64,000 nucleotides of DNA from Sarocladium kiliense (Eukaryota; Ascomycota; Sordariomycetes; Hypocreales; Sarocladiaceae): assembly GCA_030734395.1 (NCBI GenBank), contig JAUZTG010000042.1:930001-994000 (forward strand), given 5' to 3'. This document shows positions 1 through 10,884 of this stretch, one piece after another; position 1 is the stretch's first letter; each line of letters opens with the position of its first letter. The notes under the pieces were generated by a model, which saw only the letters and a list, made by a program, of their open reading frames with translations, did not search any database and was not told where the DNA came from. The position numbers and the translations under genes are program-made.

Positions 1-812
1 CACGCCACTCGCATCGAGTAAGCACGAAATCTTTCCCCCCAGGGGTTTACACAGTAATTAATACCGATACTCTCCAGCAATACTCTACGCGTTTCTTTCC
101 AGGTCGCATCCATGGTTGGTGCCCTCTGCATGCAAGTCTCCAAACGAGCAAAGCCCTGGGTCCTTGTTGGAGTACCGCTCTGCATTCTCGGTCAGGGACT
201 GCAGATTTACCTTGTAAACATAGGCGGAACACACCCCGCAAACGAGGCTTCATTCATAACGGCCAAGGCGTTGGTGGGCATTGGCAGGGGCTTCTATCAG
301 ACAGCTGCTCAGGTAGCCGTTCAGGCCGTTGTGGAACGGCAAGAGGTCGCTGTGGCCACTGGCGTCTTCTTTGCAAGTATGAACTTTGGAGGAGCTATCG
401 GCACAAGGTAACACCCGTCGCCTGATTGACGTGAGCCTTTGACTGACCCTTTTCTCGCAGTGTGGCTGGTGCTATCTGGCGTTCCAACCTTCTTCACAAA
501 CTGACGACATATTTACCCGAAGATTCCAAGGTCACGGCTCAATCGATCTTTCAGTCCATCGTCGTGGCGCAGAAATTCGCAATCGGGACGGCGGAAAGGG
601 TTGCCATCGATCAGGCGTACCGCGAGACGCAGCGACTTCTCGCTATTGCGGCAACTTGCGCCCTCGCTCCCATGATCATCTTCATGTGGTTCATTAAGAA
701 TGTGGACCTAGTACCTAACAAAGAGGAAGGGGAAAATGGCGTAGAAGAGGAGGAGGGTTCTGAGACACGACGCCAGGCGGAAACCATTTCAAGCGGCGTT
801 GACAAGGCGTAG
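1..812 (+). CDS. Siderophore iron transporter, MFS (3' part)
   Basis: C-terminal part of a major facilitator superfamily permease of the fungal siderophore-iron transporter group (MirB/Str-like), which imports ferric siderophores across the plasma membrane. The gene starts before the window. Three exon pieces are visible: 1-17, 103-407 and 461-812, with introns 18-102 (GTAAGC donor) and 408-460 (GTAACA donor, CTCGCAG acceptor); the frame stays open across both. About 223 residues remain. They hold hydrophobic helices, a Gly/Ala-rich stretch typical of the last helices (VATGVFFASMNFGGAIG), a conserved GAIW after the second junction, a last helix near IAATCALAPMIIFMWFI, and a Glu-rich cytosolic tail. 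It converges with a siderophore esterase gene 78 bp away, which supports the substrate class. The exact siderophore cannot be told. Confidence 0.82.
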
Positions 813-890
813 TCAGTGTATTTACAAGCTCTACTCAGGGACTGCGGATATAAAGCTGCCGGATTAGTTCCATGAAGAACTCATCCCCAC

Positions 891-1845
891 TCAGACTTCG
901 TACGGCCAGTCCGTGAAGAAGGTCGTCAAGCCTCGACTAAGTGAACAGGCGATTACAGTGCCGTGATCTTCTCCGTCATACACATGGAATGACAGACGTT
1001 GCAGTCTCCCATTCGCCTGCAGTCTCTCATGCATCTCCAAAGAGTCATCTACCATCGTGCGTTCTAGGTGCCGTTTTCTCCTCTCTTCGTACTCATCGTC
1101 ACTCTCGCCCCGTTTCCTTGGAGGATCTTGCTCCTCACCGCCAACGAACATCATAAGAGATGGCTTAGATGTCAACTGTTGACCATGTCTCCTAAACTCC
1201 TCCTCCTCCTGAAGTAGGAATCTGTCATTCCACCAGATGCTAGGACTGCTAGCAATGAAGTAGTCGAAAGCGCCGGGGTTTTGAAATAAAGTGTGTAATG
1301 TGAACAACCCTCCGAACGAGTGTCCATAAAGGGCTTCCTTTCCGGGAAGAGCACTGCGAATCTCGTGTAAGCGTCCATGGACAAATGGACGTACCCTATG
1401 CTGGATGAAATCTGCGAACTCGTCGGCTCCGCCTTCTTCTGGCGCGCAGCCTTTCGAAGGGGGTGTTAGGTCACGCCTCCTCCGAGAGCTGAACAAAAAA
1501 TCGGAATCCGAAGAGATGGGGTAACCGATGGCAACTATAAGGCCAGCTGGCACAGATGCAACAGCGATGTGTCTATGCAGAGCCTCCAGCGCTGAGAAGA
1601 ACAGGGCGTTGCCATCTGTGAGATACCTATTTTGGCCTCAGTTGAGCTAAATGGGGCAAAAGCACATGCCCAAAAAGGAGATCATACAAGATAGGAACTC
1701 TTAAGTCATGCTCTTTCTTCGATTCTTGGCTCGTCCAGACGCGTGGAAAGCCAATTTGGACAATGTACGGCTGGCCCGACGAATCTTTGAGTGTCCAGGA
1801 CTCAGCCGAGGGAATCGTAACCGGGGAACTTTGGGCCAGCATCAT
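891..1845 (-). CDS. Siderophore esterase (EstB/IroE-like alpha/beta hydrolase)
   Basis: Predicted serine esterase of 297 residues in the IroE/BesA-like family; fungal members such as EstB hydrolyse fusarinine-type ferric siderophores in the cytosol to release iron. Exons are 1845-1688 and 1626-891. The 61-bp intron (GTATGA donor, AATAG acceptor) joins VPIL to YLTDGNALFFSAL, restoring the conserved LTDGNALFF segment; without splicing the frame stops. The nucleophile elbow is G-H-S-F-G-G, with SPSIWW downstream and a likely catalytic His in DGEDHGTV near the C-terminus. Start: ATGATG at 1845, with no upstream in-frame evidence. There is no signal peptide, consistent with intracellular action. 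Its convergent neighbour is the siderophore transporter, as expected for an uptake-and-hydrolysis pair. Confidence 0.8.
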
Positions 1846-2845
1846 CCTGTATGAGGGTCATAGGGAGGGAAGTTGTGAATACAGAATGGCTTTGGACGGC
1901 TAAATCGACGCAAGTCGATGTTATATCAGTCGATCAGTAAGTTCTGGAGCATCAAGTTCTTGAAGAGAAAGGCGCAGCTCGACCGATCTCGGCGCAGTTG
2001 ATCAGTCCATCAGTAGCCAAGGACACTCGGTGGGGCTGATCATAATCCAAGGCCCATCCGCGGAAATCACCCCGTCCTCACTCTTCATGATGCCCTGATA
2101 AAATGTACGATAGCGTACGGATTTTCTGAGTCGACCTTGTACACAAAGGGAATCTGGTGTGAGGCTGGCCTGCGCGATACAGTCCACCGGATCTTGCTGC
2201 GTGGACCAGCCAACTTACAAGCAGCTGGTTGCACTGGCGCCTCCACTTCCTTCACTTTGGGCAAGCTATGTCGATCCAAGTGACCTATTTGTGAACCCTT
2301 CAATAGACTGGCTTGAAAATCGCAAAAGTAAATAGTCTCATCCACCCTAGTTTCCGCCTCATAACATAATACCTGTATGGGTACTCCATATTGTGGAAGG
2401 GCAAAAAGGCAGAGAATGACTGGCCACATTCAGCCACAGTATCCCAAGCGGAAGCGCAAGCCACAAGGACCCGCAGCGAAAAGCCTCCCTTCAAATTTCC
2501 TTTCCTCATTGGCCGCCTCCTGATCGACGAAAATGGCAGTGGCAGTCTCCCTCTGACGCTGGTGGTGGGGACCCTTGCTTAACAGGTACCCAGGTTGCGA
2601 CCATCCACATCGACACGAGACAAAGCAACGTGTAACCTTTTCGTCGTACCCTTCCTTAACCCCCTTGGCCTGGGCCTCCTTGACTGCCTTCTCACTCTTC
2701 TCCCCTTCATGATGAGCCATTGAAGAGTCTCTTCGCTTCGATACGACACAACTTCGACGAGTTCAACTCCTTGTGAACGGACCAAACAAACCACCCCCAC
2801 GAACATCCGCCCCTCGTTGCGAAAGGGGACCCCTCCATAATCACC
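1846..2845. other. Intergenic region, no supported gene
   Basis: Between two divergently transcribed genes. Minus-strand open frames (2085-2429, 2300-2509, 2430-2720) overlap each other in different frames. The one starting with ATG at 2720 has a hydrophilic beginning (MAHHEGEKSEKAVKEAQAKG) and a possible donor after about 28 codons, so a small unrecognised gene cannot be excluded, but I could not build a convincing model. Confidence 0.5.
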
Positions 2846-3943
2846 ATGTCCCTCCCAACGGCAGCACATCGACAATCGTCCATCCGATCCTTCTTCCAAC
2901 CTAAAGCACCCAAATACGCTGCTCCGCCGTCCTCTACAGCTTCCAAAGCTGCCTCAGAAACGGTTCCTCCGCCGCCACCTCCACCAGCACCAGCGTCACA
3001 GCCAACACCACCTGCTGCAACAGCACCATACCCTCCACCGCCTCCCAGTCTTCCCCAAAACGCTTCGATACGACCTCTCTCGACCGATGATATTGCACCA
3101 CTTCGCCGCATAAATACTCTCCTTCTGCCAGTGCCCTACTCGCCAGACTTCTATGCTCGAGCTGCAGACCCAACGTCGGTGTCAGGACGATACTCTCGTG
3201 TCATTACCTACAACCACGATGAAAAGGCACGGTCTAGCATCGTAGGAGGCATTGTCTGTCGGCTCCTTGACGACCCAGCAAATCCCACCCAGCAACACCT
3301 TTACATCTCCTCTCTCTGCATCCTCGCCCCATACCGAGGCCTTGGCCTCGTGAGCTCTGCACTCGATCATATCGTCTCTACTGCAGTGCTGGACAAGGGA
3401 TGTGATGTGACTGCTGTCACAGCTCACGTCTGGACCGGCCATGAGGATAGCTTGGGGTGGTACCAACGCCGAGGCTTCGTCCGTCAGGAACCTGCTGTTG
3501 AGGGCTACTATTTGAAACTCAGGCCTTCTTCAGCATGGATCGTACGACGCAACATTGCAAACCGTGTCTCTTCTGCTCTCCCAAAGGCAACGCCTCCCCC
3601 GCCGCCGCAATCCTCAGCAAGCAGCACAAATGGTACACCATCAAAGATCGGAGAATCCATCATCCCGCCCAGCGCTACGGCAGCAGTGGTAAATCTTCCC
3701 TCCTCATCGGCGACGCCGCCACCGCCCTCACGAGTCCCCCTGCCCCAAAACGGCTCTTTTCAGAACCAACGCCCCGAAACAGAATGGAACGATCTTCCAG
3801 CAGATATGGCGCCGGGACTGCTTGCTCCACCGAAGAAAGCAAGTGGAAGCGAGCCAGGGTCTGGCGCAAGCTCGAGGAGTAGCTCCACTGTACGAAAGAA
3901 GAGAGATAGATCATATCCAGCCGCGGCATTCGGATCAAACTAG
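2846..3943 (+). CDS. Naa50-like GNAT N-acetyltransferase with N-terminal PIP box
   Basis: Intronless gene for a 365-residue protein. Residues about 75-225 match the GNAT fold of Naa50/San N-terminal acetyltransferases: a start like IAPLRRINTLLLPVPYSPDFY, strands around LYISSLCILAPYRGLGLVS (acetyl-CoA loop of R/Q-x-x-G-x-G/A type, here YRGLGL), and a closing SLGWYQRRGFVRQE plus YYLKLRP. Naa50 acetylates N-terminal Met followed by hydrophobic residues and supports sister-chromatid cohesion in animals. Residues 10-17 read QSSIRSFF, a perfect canonical PCNA-interacting motif (Q-x-x-I/L/M-x-x-F-F), followed by QPK. Pro-rich linkers flank the domain (residues 25-70), and a long Pro/Ser-rich tail ends in a basic stretch (RKKRDR). 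The start is the first ATG, directly before the motif. Other cohesin or damage-linked GNAT roles are possible. Confidence 0.8.
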   Translation: MSLPTAAHRQSSIRSFFQPKAPKYAAPPSSTASKAASETVPPPPPPPAPASQPTPPAATAPYPPPPPSLPQNASIRPLSTDDIAPLRRINTLLLPVPYSPDFYARAADPTSVSGRYSRVITYNHDEKARSSIVGGIVCRLLDDPANPTQQHLYISSLCILAPYRGLGLVSSALDHIVSTAVLDKGCDVTAVTAHVWTGHEDSLGWYQRRGFVRQEPAVEGYYLKLRPSSAWIVRRNIANRVSSALPKATPPPPPQSSASSTNGTPSKIGESIIPPSATAAVVNLPSSSATPPPPSRVPLPQNGSFQNQRPETEWNDLPADMAPGLLAPPKKASGSEPGSGASSRSSSTVRKKRDRSYPAAAFGSN

Positions 3944-4240
3944 GGAACTGGCATTACATGAAGATATGAGACACATTTAGAAAGGGAGTGAAATAATACC
4001 GTGACGTTGGAGTCACCGACCAACAGGAAGTTGGATGCTCTTTGCAGATTTGATGGATGTTAGGTTCAATCACAGTCAATAGAGGTCAAAGCACCAAGAC
4101 TTCCGTAGAAATGGATTCCCATACACATACTATCGGTTTTGCATGGAGAAAGCATACAGTGCCCCCGTGGCACGAAACCCAAGCAATGCTCCTCGAACGA
4201 ACAAGCACATAGAATACAGAAACACCCCAGGTTGAACGCC

Positions 4241-6081
4241 TTAACGCTTCTTATTCCACCAGAGGGCGCCGACGGCTGCTAACCCGATGAGACCACCAAT
4301 GGCCACCGCGGGGCTGATAGCACTGGAGTCTGTGACCTTTGTTAGTATCGTATGTAGAGGCTGCGTTGGGAGAGAGGTGATCACATACCAGCCACCACCG
4401 GGAGGGAATCCAACTCCCTCTTGATATCCTTCCTCATCTCACGCATGAAATCCCCAGGCTTCTCCATCCTCGCAGCCACGAGTGCAATAAGCGCAGCACC
4501 AACACCACTGCCATCCTTAGCCACGCCAATACGGATCTTCTCGGCGCCCTGGGGACCAATCTCCTTGACCGCGGCGAGAGCCTCGTGAATCATGTCGCGG
4601 AAGAAAGGGTAGTGCTCGACCAGACTGCCGTCGACGCCGATGTCGATGGTTTCCTCGTTGGGGTCTTTGAGCTTGCCGGATTGGATGACAATGGCGCCAA
4701 TGGCGACTGCGGAAAGGCGGGCAGCGCGGCGACCAACTGCTGCTGCGACGGACTTGAAGGCTTGAGCATCTTCGAGAGATGGTGTGTAGATGTGGAGGGT
4801 ATTCTCGAGCTCCTGGCGGAGGGTAGACAGCTCAGGCGTGTTGTCGGCGGCAGCAACGGACATGATTGCGCTGTCAAGTCCCCATTGCTTGAGAAGGCCG
4901 GACTGAGGAGCGACATTGGTGGTAGTCGCCCAGTCATTTGTGCTGGAGTTAGTGTCCTTGAAGAGTGTTGAGTTGGGGCTCTGCATCATGTCGAGAGTGG
5001 CTAGACGGACGATCTCGCCGAGGAACATGCCAGAGACACACTTCTCGAACATCTGGAAGCCCGGGTTCACACTCTCCTTGTCGAGCTGCTTATCCCAGGG
5101 TGTCGAGGGCAGAACGTTGCCCTGGTTGTCGAAGGAACCCCATTCGGTGTTGATGACCATCTCACCGGTAGAGTCGTCGTACTCGCCTTCAATGGACTTC
5201 TTGATGTTATCGATCTTCTCGATGTAAGCGCCGTTGGTGCCAGTGCCGAAAATGGCACCGAGAATAGATCGGTGCTTTCCTGAAGACGTGTAGGAGCGGG
5301 CCATAAGGGTGCCAACGGTGTCGTTGACAAGCGCAGCGACCTTGACTGGCAGATGGCGCTTGTCGATCTCCGATTGAAGAAGTGCGCAAACATCCTTGCC
5401 AACGGTATCCTGGATATCGAAGCCCTTGGTCCACCTCATCAGCTTACCCTTGTTGATGCCCAGTTGCTGGACAGGGAAGCTGAAGGTGAAACCAAGGCGG
5501 AAGATTTGCTCCTCAGTGTATCCGCGCCTGTCGCTACCAGTGTTACGGCGGTGGACGTGCGCCTCAAAGCGGTCGGCATGGTGTTCACGGAGGAAAAGTT
5601 CAATCTGCTTAGCGAGGAAGGCGAAGAGCTCTTCTGAGGTCTTTGCGACCATGAGCTCCTTGGGGATGGCGACCTTGTTGTAGGTGAGGTTGAAGGTGTG
5701 GTCGCCGTTGAGCATAATAGAGCAGACACGGAAGTTGGTGCCTCCGAGATCGACTGCGAGATAAAGGCCCTGCTTGGTGTCAGAATGCGCGACTTTGGAG
5801 AATGTCCAAGATTTCTGTGGCAGACCTTTTCGGTGCCATTGGGGACTGCGGTAACATATGTTGGAATCTGGCTCATACTCGTGCCATCCTTGGCCAGGCC
5901 CTCGTCTGCGATTCGAGAAGTCTTAGCAAGCGACCCTCGCAATGGAGGCAAACCGACATAAGGCCAATGGGTAGGTGAACATACTCATCTGCTTGAGAAA
6001 TTCCTGGACATGGTTATTGACGTCAGCGTCTGTGAATTCAAATTGATCCACAACACGCTTGGTGTCTGCTGCGAGCGCCAT
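4241..6081 (-). CDS. GLK1: Glucokinase with predicted C-terminal membrane tail
   Basis: ATP-dependent glucokinase/hexokinase of 548 residues, phosphorylating glucose at C6. Four exons: 6081-5985, 5905-5826, 5769-4389 and 4329-4241. Hallmarks are the phosphate-1 motif LAVDLGGTNFRVC at the start of exon 3, LGFTFSFPVQQ, KGFDI, the catalytic region AALVNDTVGTLMA, GTGTNGAYIE, NTEWGSFD, and a C-terminal DGSGVGAALIA adenosine motif. The body ends RELDSLPVVA as in soluble fungal glucokinases. The last 59-bp intron (4388-4330) then adds about 29 residues including AVAIGGLIGLAAVGALWW followed by NKKR, a classic tail-anchor shape. If that intron is retained, translation stops two codons after the junction (GM, TGA). 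Start: first ATG of exon 1 (MALAADTKR). It could be annotated elsewhere simply as hexokinase. Confidence 0.9.
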
Positions 6082-9000
6082 GGTGGTGAGGGGTATTGAC
6101 GTCGGTTGCGTTGGAGGAAATGATGCGGGATTCGAGCAGACGGCGTCCGGGTTGTCGAAACTGGCGACAGGTGAGGCAATTGGATGTCCTGGAGGATACC
6201 TCGGATAGGAAGGAAAGAAGAATGAGGAATGAGACGAAGCTGAAGAGGAGGAGGAGGAAAGTATTTGGTGTGAGCGTAGAGGCTGAAAGTGATGGAGCTT
6301 GGCGTCATGGAGGAATAGTTGAGCGAGCTGTTGTGGGTTTTTGCAGATGGTTAGCGCCTGGCTGTCACTGTGGGGAGCTTGCCCGGCGTGTAATTTAGTG
6401 GATGCAAGCGCTGCAGAGCCGGGCCGAAGATACGCTGGAGGTGGGGAGCAGAGGGAGCAGAGGCGCCGAGAAGGCTGGAGAAGAAACAAGGCCCCAAAAA
6501 TGCCGAGAACAGTAGAAGGGCAGGGTACCAGTGATGATGGGGAAGATCAGGCGAGGATGGACAGAGAAGGGACGGGAAACGACGTGAGGGGATTGTATGG
6601 CCTGATGACCGCAAGAAGCGAGGAGAAGAGAGCCAAGGAGAGTTTCGACGTACTGCAACCACAAGCACCAGTGCTGCCGCAGAGAGGAAGCTGCGGAATG
6701 GTGATGGGCTTGTCCACTGGTTCCGGCTGGTTCTGAAGCTCTTACTGGCGCTGCCACCATCAGCTTCGCTCTTTGTCTCCGGGCTTGATTTCGTCTGGTC
6801 AGGCAACGGTAGTCCTGCTTTTGCGAGGTTGCCCTCCTCAAGCATTGTTCGTGGTTGCAAGAGTAGGTCAAGTCGTGTGCCCTTCCACAAAGCAAGCCCA
6901 GACCATGACGCCACGACAATGGCTCGCTACCAATGAGTGCACGTCCCCCAAATTCCCCAGGTTCTCACTCGTAACGGAATCCTCCTGTTCTCTGCTTTGC
7001 CCAAGGTATCTGAGCCTCTGCTCAACAGGGGTGGTTTCCCAACGGGGCTATTGGCCGGACAGTCGCTGCTCGTTCAACGGTGAAAACGGCCCGTCTCTGT
7101 GGTGGTGTCGCCGAATCGTTAACCCCAGTCCAGGTCAGATTTCAAGTGTGTGCACGGCGCGGGAGATGTACAGCAGATCTGAACAGGTGCCTAAATGCAA
7201 TCGCTGATGACCGCAGGCGCTGCAACAGAGAAGAGAAGGTTTCCTACCGAGAGGTCAGAAACCCGGGGGATCGCCAGTGCCGTCTGACTGGTTGACGAAT
7301 GCGATCTTGGCTGCTTCACGAAAGAACCGGACACGTTGGAAGGAGGGTCAAGCGTGAGCGGGATTCGATGGGGCGGTTAGAGCTTGATATGAAACTTTAT
7401 GACGATGGTGCTGTTGCTTTTTTGTGGGCAAGTGGGTGGGTTGATCGAGGAATGACCACGATTCCTCCAAGCATCTGGTGCTGGCGGGGTTTGCGAACAA
7501 GCTAAACCTGCTGGCGATGCTTTTGCAACGCACTTGTACCTGATCTCGGATTGCTTCCGGGTTGATCAACTCTCCACTACCTTTTTGTCGCGTCTCGATC
7601 CTCGCTCTTTCTGAGGCCTTCGCTGACGGCTATGGTTACGTCTTAGACTTCGTGGTTCCTAAGAGGGCATCGATCTAGGTGTTTAATTTGACCATGCTTG
7701 ATACGTGCCGTTGAGAGCAGCTTCGAGGCCAAGACCCGCGTGAAAGAACCACTCGAAGGCCTCAAAAGCTTCGCCAACTGCAGATCAATGCCACATCCTG
7801 ACCTGGCCTGACACACCGCCTTTGATTCAGAGTAGACCTTTCCCACGGCGGTCTGGGTGCGCACACCGCTTTGCTCGACAACTTACCTCAGCCTCGCTAT
7901 AAGGTATTTTCGACAAACTGCGCGTCTGATGCCTCCGCCTTTGAAATGTTTGTTTAATCGATATCTCGCACTTCTCTTGGCGTTGTAATCTGGTAGTCTT
8001 ACCTGCTCTGAAGCATGTCTATTCCCTCCAGACGTTTTGAGCTGCCTTACCTTAACCCATACCTCGATACTCCTGACAACTTGCTGGGGGGGGAAGAAGG
8101 CAGCCAATAAAGTTTCCGAACATTCAAAAGACAAAATACCGTTCATGCTGAGGTATTCATGTAAAACTCCTGAGGTTTTTGAGGAGTCATTTAGCGTTTT
8201 GAGGCAGCCAAAAACCTGTGCGCGGTGTCAAGGGGGATTGAAAGAAGGAATCCAAGGAGAACGGCTGTCTGGGACCGTGAAAGCACACCAACAGCTACCC
8301 TGGGCCGCAGGGAACCTGGAAATTTAAGGTTCCGTCATAGCGGGAGTTGGGATTCAATGCTGATTGCACGAAGACGAAACACCTCAGGATTCTCTCCTGG
8401 CGTGTTGCTATTCTGGGTGTCCTAGTTCAAAATGCGCTCGAAGTTTTGGAGCCGAAGCTGAGCAATCACAAGATGGAAGTCCAACGAAATGCATGTCGCG
8501 GAGGCACGATGTCGCAGGGTCCTGCAGGGTCCAAACTATAATGATGAGTATTGAACCCGGGCCAGGAGCGATCTAACCAAGGTTGACGAGTTCCGTACAA
8601 CCGTCGGCAGAGTGTCGCCTTTGAGTAATCGGCCTTGAGATATGCCCTGTGCTTGTGGATACCGGGCAACAAGCAAGTGAACTTGTTCTCTTCATGCTGC
8701 GGTTTGCCGGCGAGGAGGGTACATTTGTATTTCCCATGGAGTCTGCTCAGGTGCTCAGTAGGCTCCAGAGCTGACAGTAAAGGGCACACGTGGAGCGGTT
8801 GGTTAGGTTTGGGGCAATTACTGGGACGTCCACATGCCTCTGGAGTCAGATTCATGCATTTGCGTAGTCAGCCGTAAGAACCCAATTGAAAGGTGTATGT
8901 CTCAAGAGCCCTGGAACAAACCGACCTGGCCTCGGCAGAATCGAGTTCCTCAGCTGACATTGGCTTTCGCCTGTATCCTCGCCGAGATAGTCTGTTGAAC

Positions 9001-10739
9001 ATTAATGCTTATCCCCCACGGTATTGCGTGGTATAGCAGTTGGAAGAGCTGTACCTAAATTCGTGGCTGAAAGGCACAGCCCCAGCCGGCCCTGTCTTGG
9101 GCATCATTTCTGTGGGAGGGAGGCTGAGCTGAGGAGCGGATTTTTGACCCGTCTCCACCGATGACCAACAATAAGACCATTTACTGCTTGTGAGACGTGA
9201 GCAAGGGGTCTGGCTGCACAGGAAGGATTCTTTCGTCTTGTTGCAGATGCGTTAGAAGTCCAGATTCTTGACTCGGATCAGGCATCAAATGGCTTCCTAT
9301 TTCCTGATCAGCACACCGAAAGCCGTCCGTGATTCGCTATGAAGACAAAAGTGAATGCAGCTTAGTAAAAGGTAAAATACGAGAAGAGCACAGCCGCAAT
9401 TGGATATCCTCGCGCACGCTACCAGTGGGTTTTTTAGGCGAACTCAGCCTTACCTCCCCCCTGGTTCGTCATCTTCTCCCCGGGGGAAGGCTTCCTGGCG
9501 TGCAACGTCAGCCCCCTTTGATGCGCATGTCGATCAGTAGGGTGGCCGTGCGTAATAGTGCATAGCTGCTGGGAGCGTCCGTGACGGCCGTCAATCACGA
9601 GGGAGACAGAACAAAGAAAAGAAGTCGAAACTTGATGACGGGATGAAGAGCAAACCGCGATTAACCCCCCTCCCCCCCACACCCAGCGACATGTGGTTAC
9701 CCTGGAACGCCGAGTGCCTGGACCGTGCTGTACCTCACCGTCTCTTGCCTGCGTTTCTCAGCCGCAGCGGTACCGTGACCAGTCATCGATCAGGACAGCA
9801 TTGCCATCAATTGGTGCCATTAACCACCACTCAGCAATACGACATCTACAGAGTTCCAAGATCAGCCATCTCCAAGTCACTGCCACCCCAAACTGCCCAT
9901 TGACAGAGCCCCTGGCACACCTGGACCCGTAGCCCGCCAGGCTCCGATGCCAGCCCCTCCCCCTCCTTGTCACCCCTCCTCCACCTGGACCTAACGATTA
10001 CAGCACTACCGTACCTTCACCACGCAGTAGCACTCTCAATCTTCTGGGCTCTCAACGTGGCTTTGAAGGATGTCTTGGTCTAGGTGCTAAATTCTGACCT
10101 GGCATAGTAGGTACCTGACCGCCATGCTGCTTTGGGCGCCCTCAGACATCGGCCATTGAACCCTGCTAACTAGCTGCTGGATCATCCCTTTGAACGGCGT
10201 GCAACGACGCTTGCGACAGCACTCCACAGGGGCCGCAGAGCCTTTCTCTCCTCGTCCTTTGCGTTACGTTCAGTTGACTTTGTCCTAACCCGACTTTATA
10301 CCACGACGATTCAACGACTGTCACCGTTGCTGTCCGTTTCGTCACCGACTGCCTGTCACTACGCCGCACGGCATACGCAAACGCAACCCAGCGCCTCTCC
10401 ACCAGCAGCTCCAGCTTGGCCCGCATTCATATCCTCCCGGGACACACAAATCAAGCTCGTAAAGCCGCAAAACGGGCTCCTGCGCCTCATCGTCCCAGAT
10501 CGGAACCCTGGCACTGCCTTGCGTTTGCGCCGCGCGACACCCCCCCAGGACAGTCTGCAAGGTTGTGTCCAGCATCACCAGCTAGCCAGCCGCCGACCGC
10601 CGTTGCTGCAGCGCTTTTGCAGCATTGCTTACCTCTACTGCATTACTCCGGTATGTTAGCTCGCTACCTGTCCTCGTCGCCTTGTCCTAGTGATACCTCG
10701 CCCATTCGATGCAGCCAGAGCTGACCCTGCTCCCAGTTA
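6082..10739. other. Long gene-poor region between divergent genes
   Basis: About 4.7 kb upstream of both the glucokinase and the Hsp70-like gene. Open frames occur on both strands (for example 6351-6914 minus and 6773-7207 plus) but overlap one another in conflicting frames, have no recognisable domain and lack paired splice signals. There is a run of nine G at about 8088 and C-rich tracts near 9665-9680. It may hold long 5' UTRs, regulatory DNA or an unannotated transcript. Confidence 0.5.
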
Positions 10740-10884
10740 GTGCTGCTGTCGCCGTATTTCCACTTGCCCTCGCTCGCGGCCACCTCACTCCCCTCCCCGC
10801 AATCCTTCCTCTCTCTGCTCCTCTTACCTCCCCCCTCCCCCTCTTCCCGCTCCTCTCTTCCGCTTTCCTCCCCTCTTCTTCCAT
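10740..10884 (+). promoter_or_regulatory. Pyrimidine-rich promoter/5' UTR tract
   Basis: A long C/T-dominated tract (many CTCC, CCTC and TTCC blocks) lies directly before the ATG at 10885. Such CT-rich stretches mark transcription starts and 5' UTRs in filamentous fungi. No TATA box is evident close by. Confidence 0.45.

Noticed and set aside
2085..2720. Chain of minus-strand frames as a multi-exon gene
   Set aside because: No consistent set of splice sites or recognisable protein; noted only as uncertain.
6351..6919. Two long minus-strand frames upstream of glucokinase
   Set aside because: They overlap each other in different frames, show no domain and have arginine/serine-rich chance composition.
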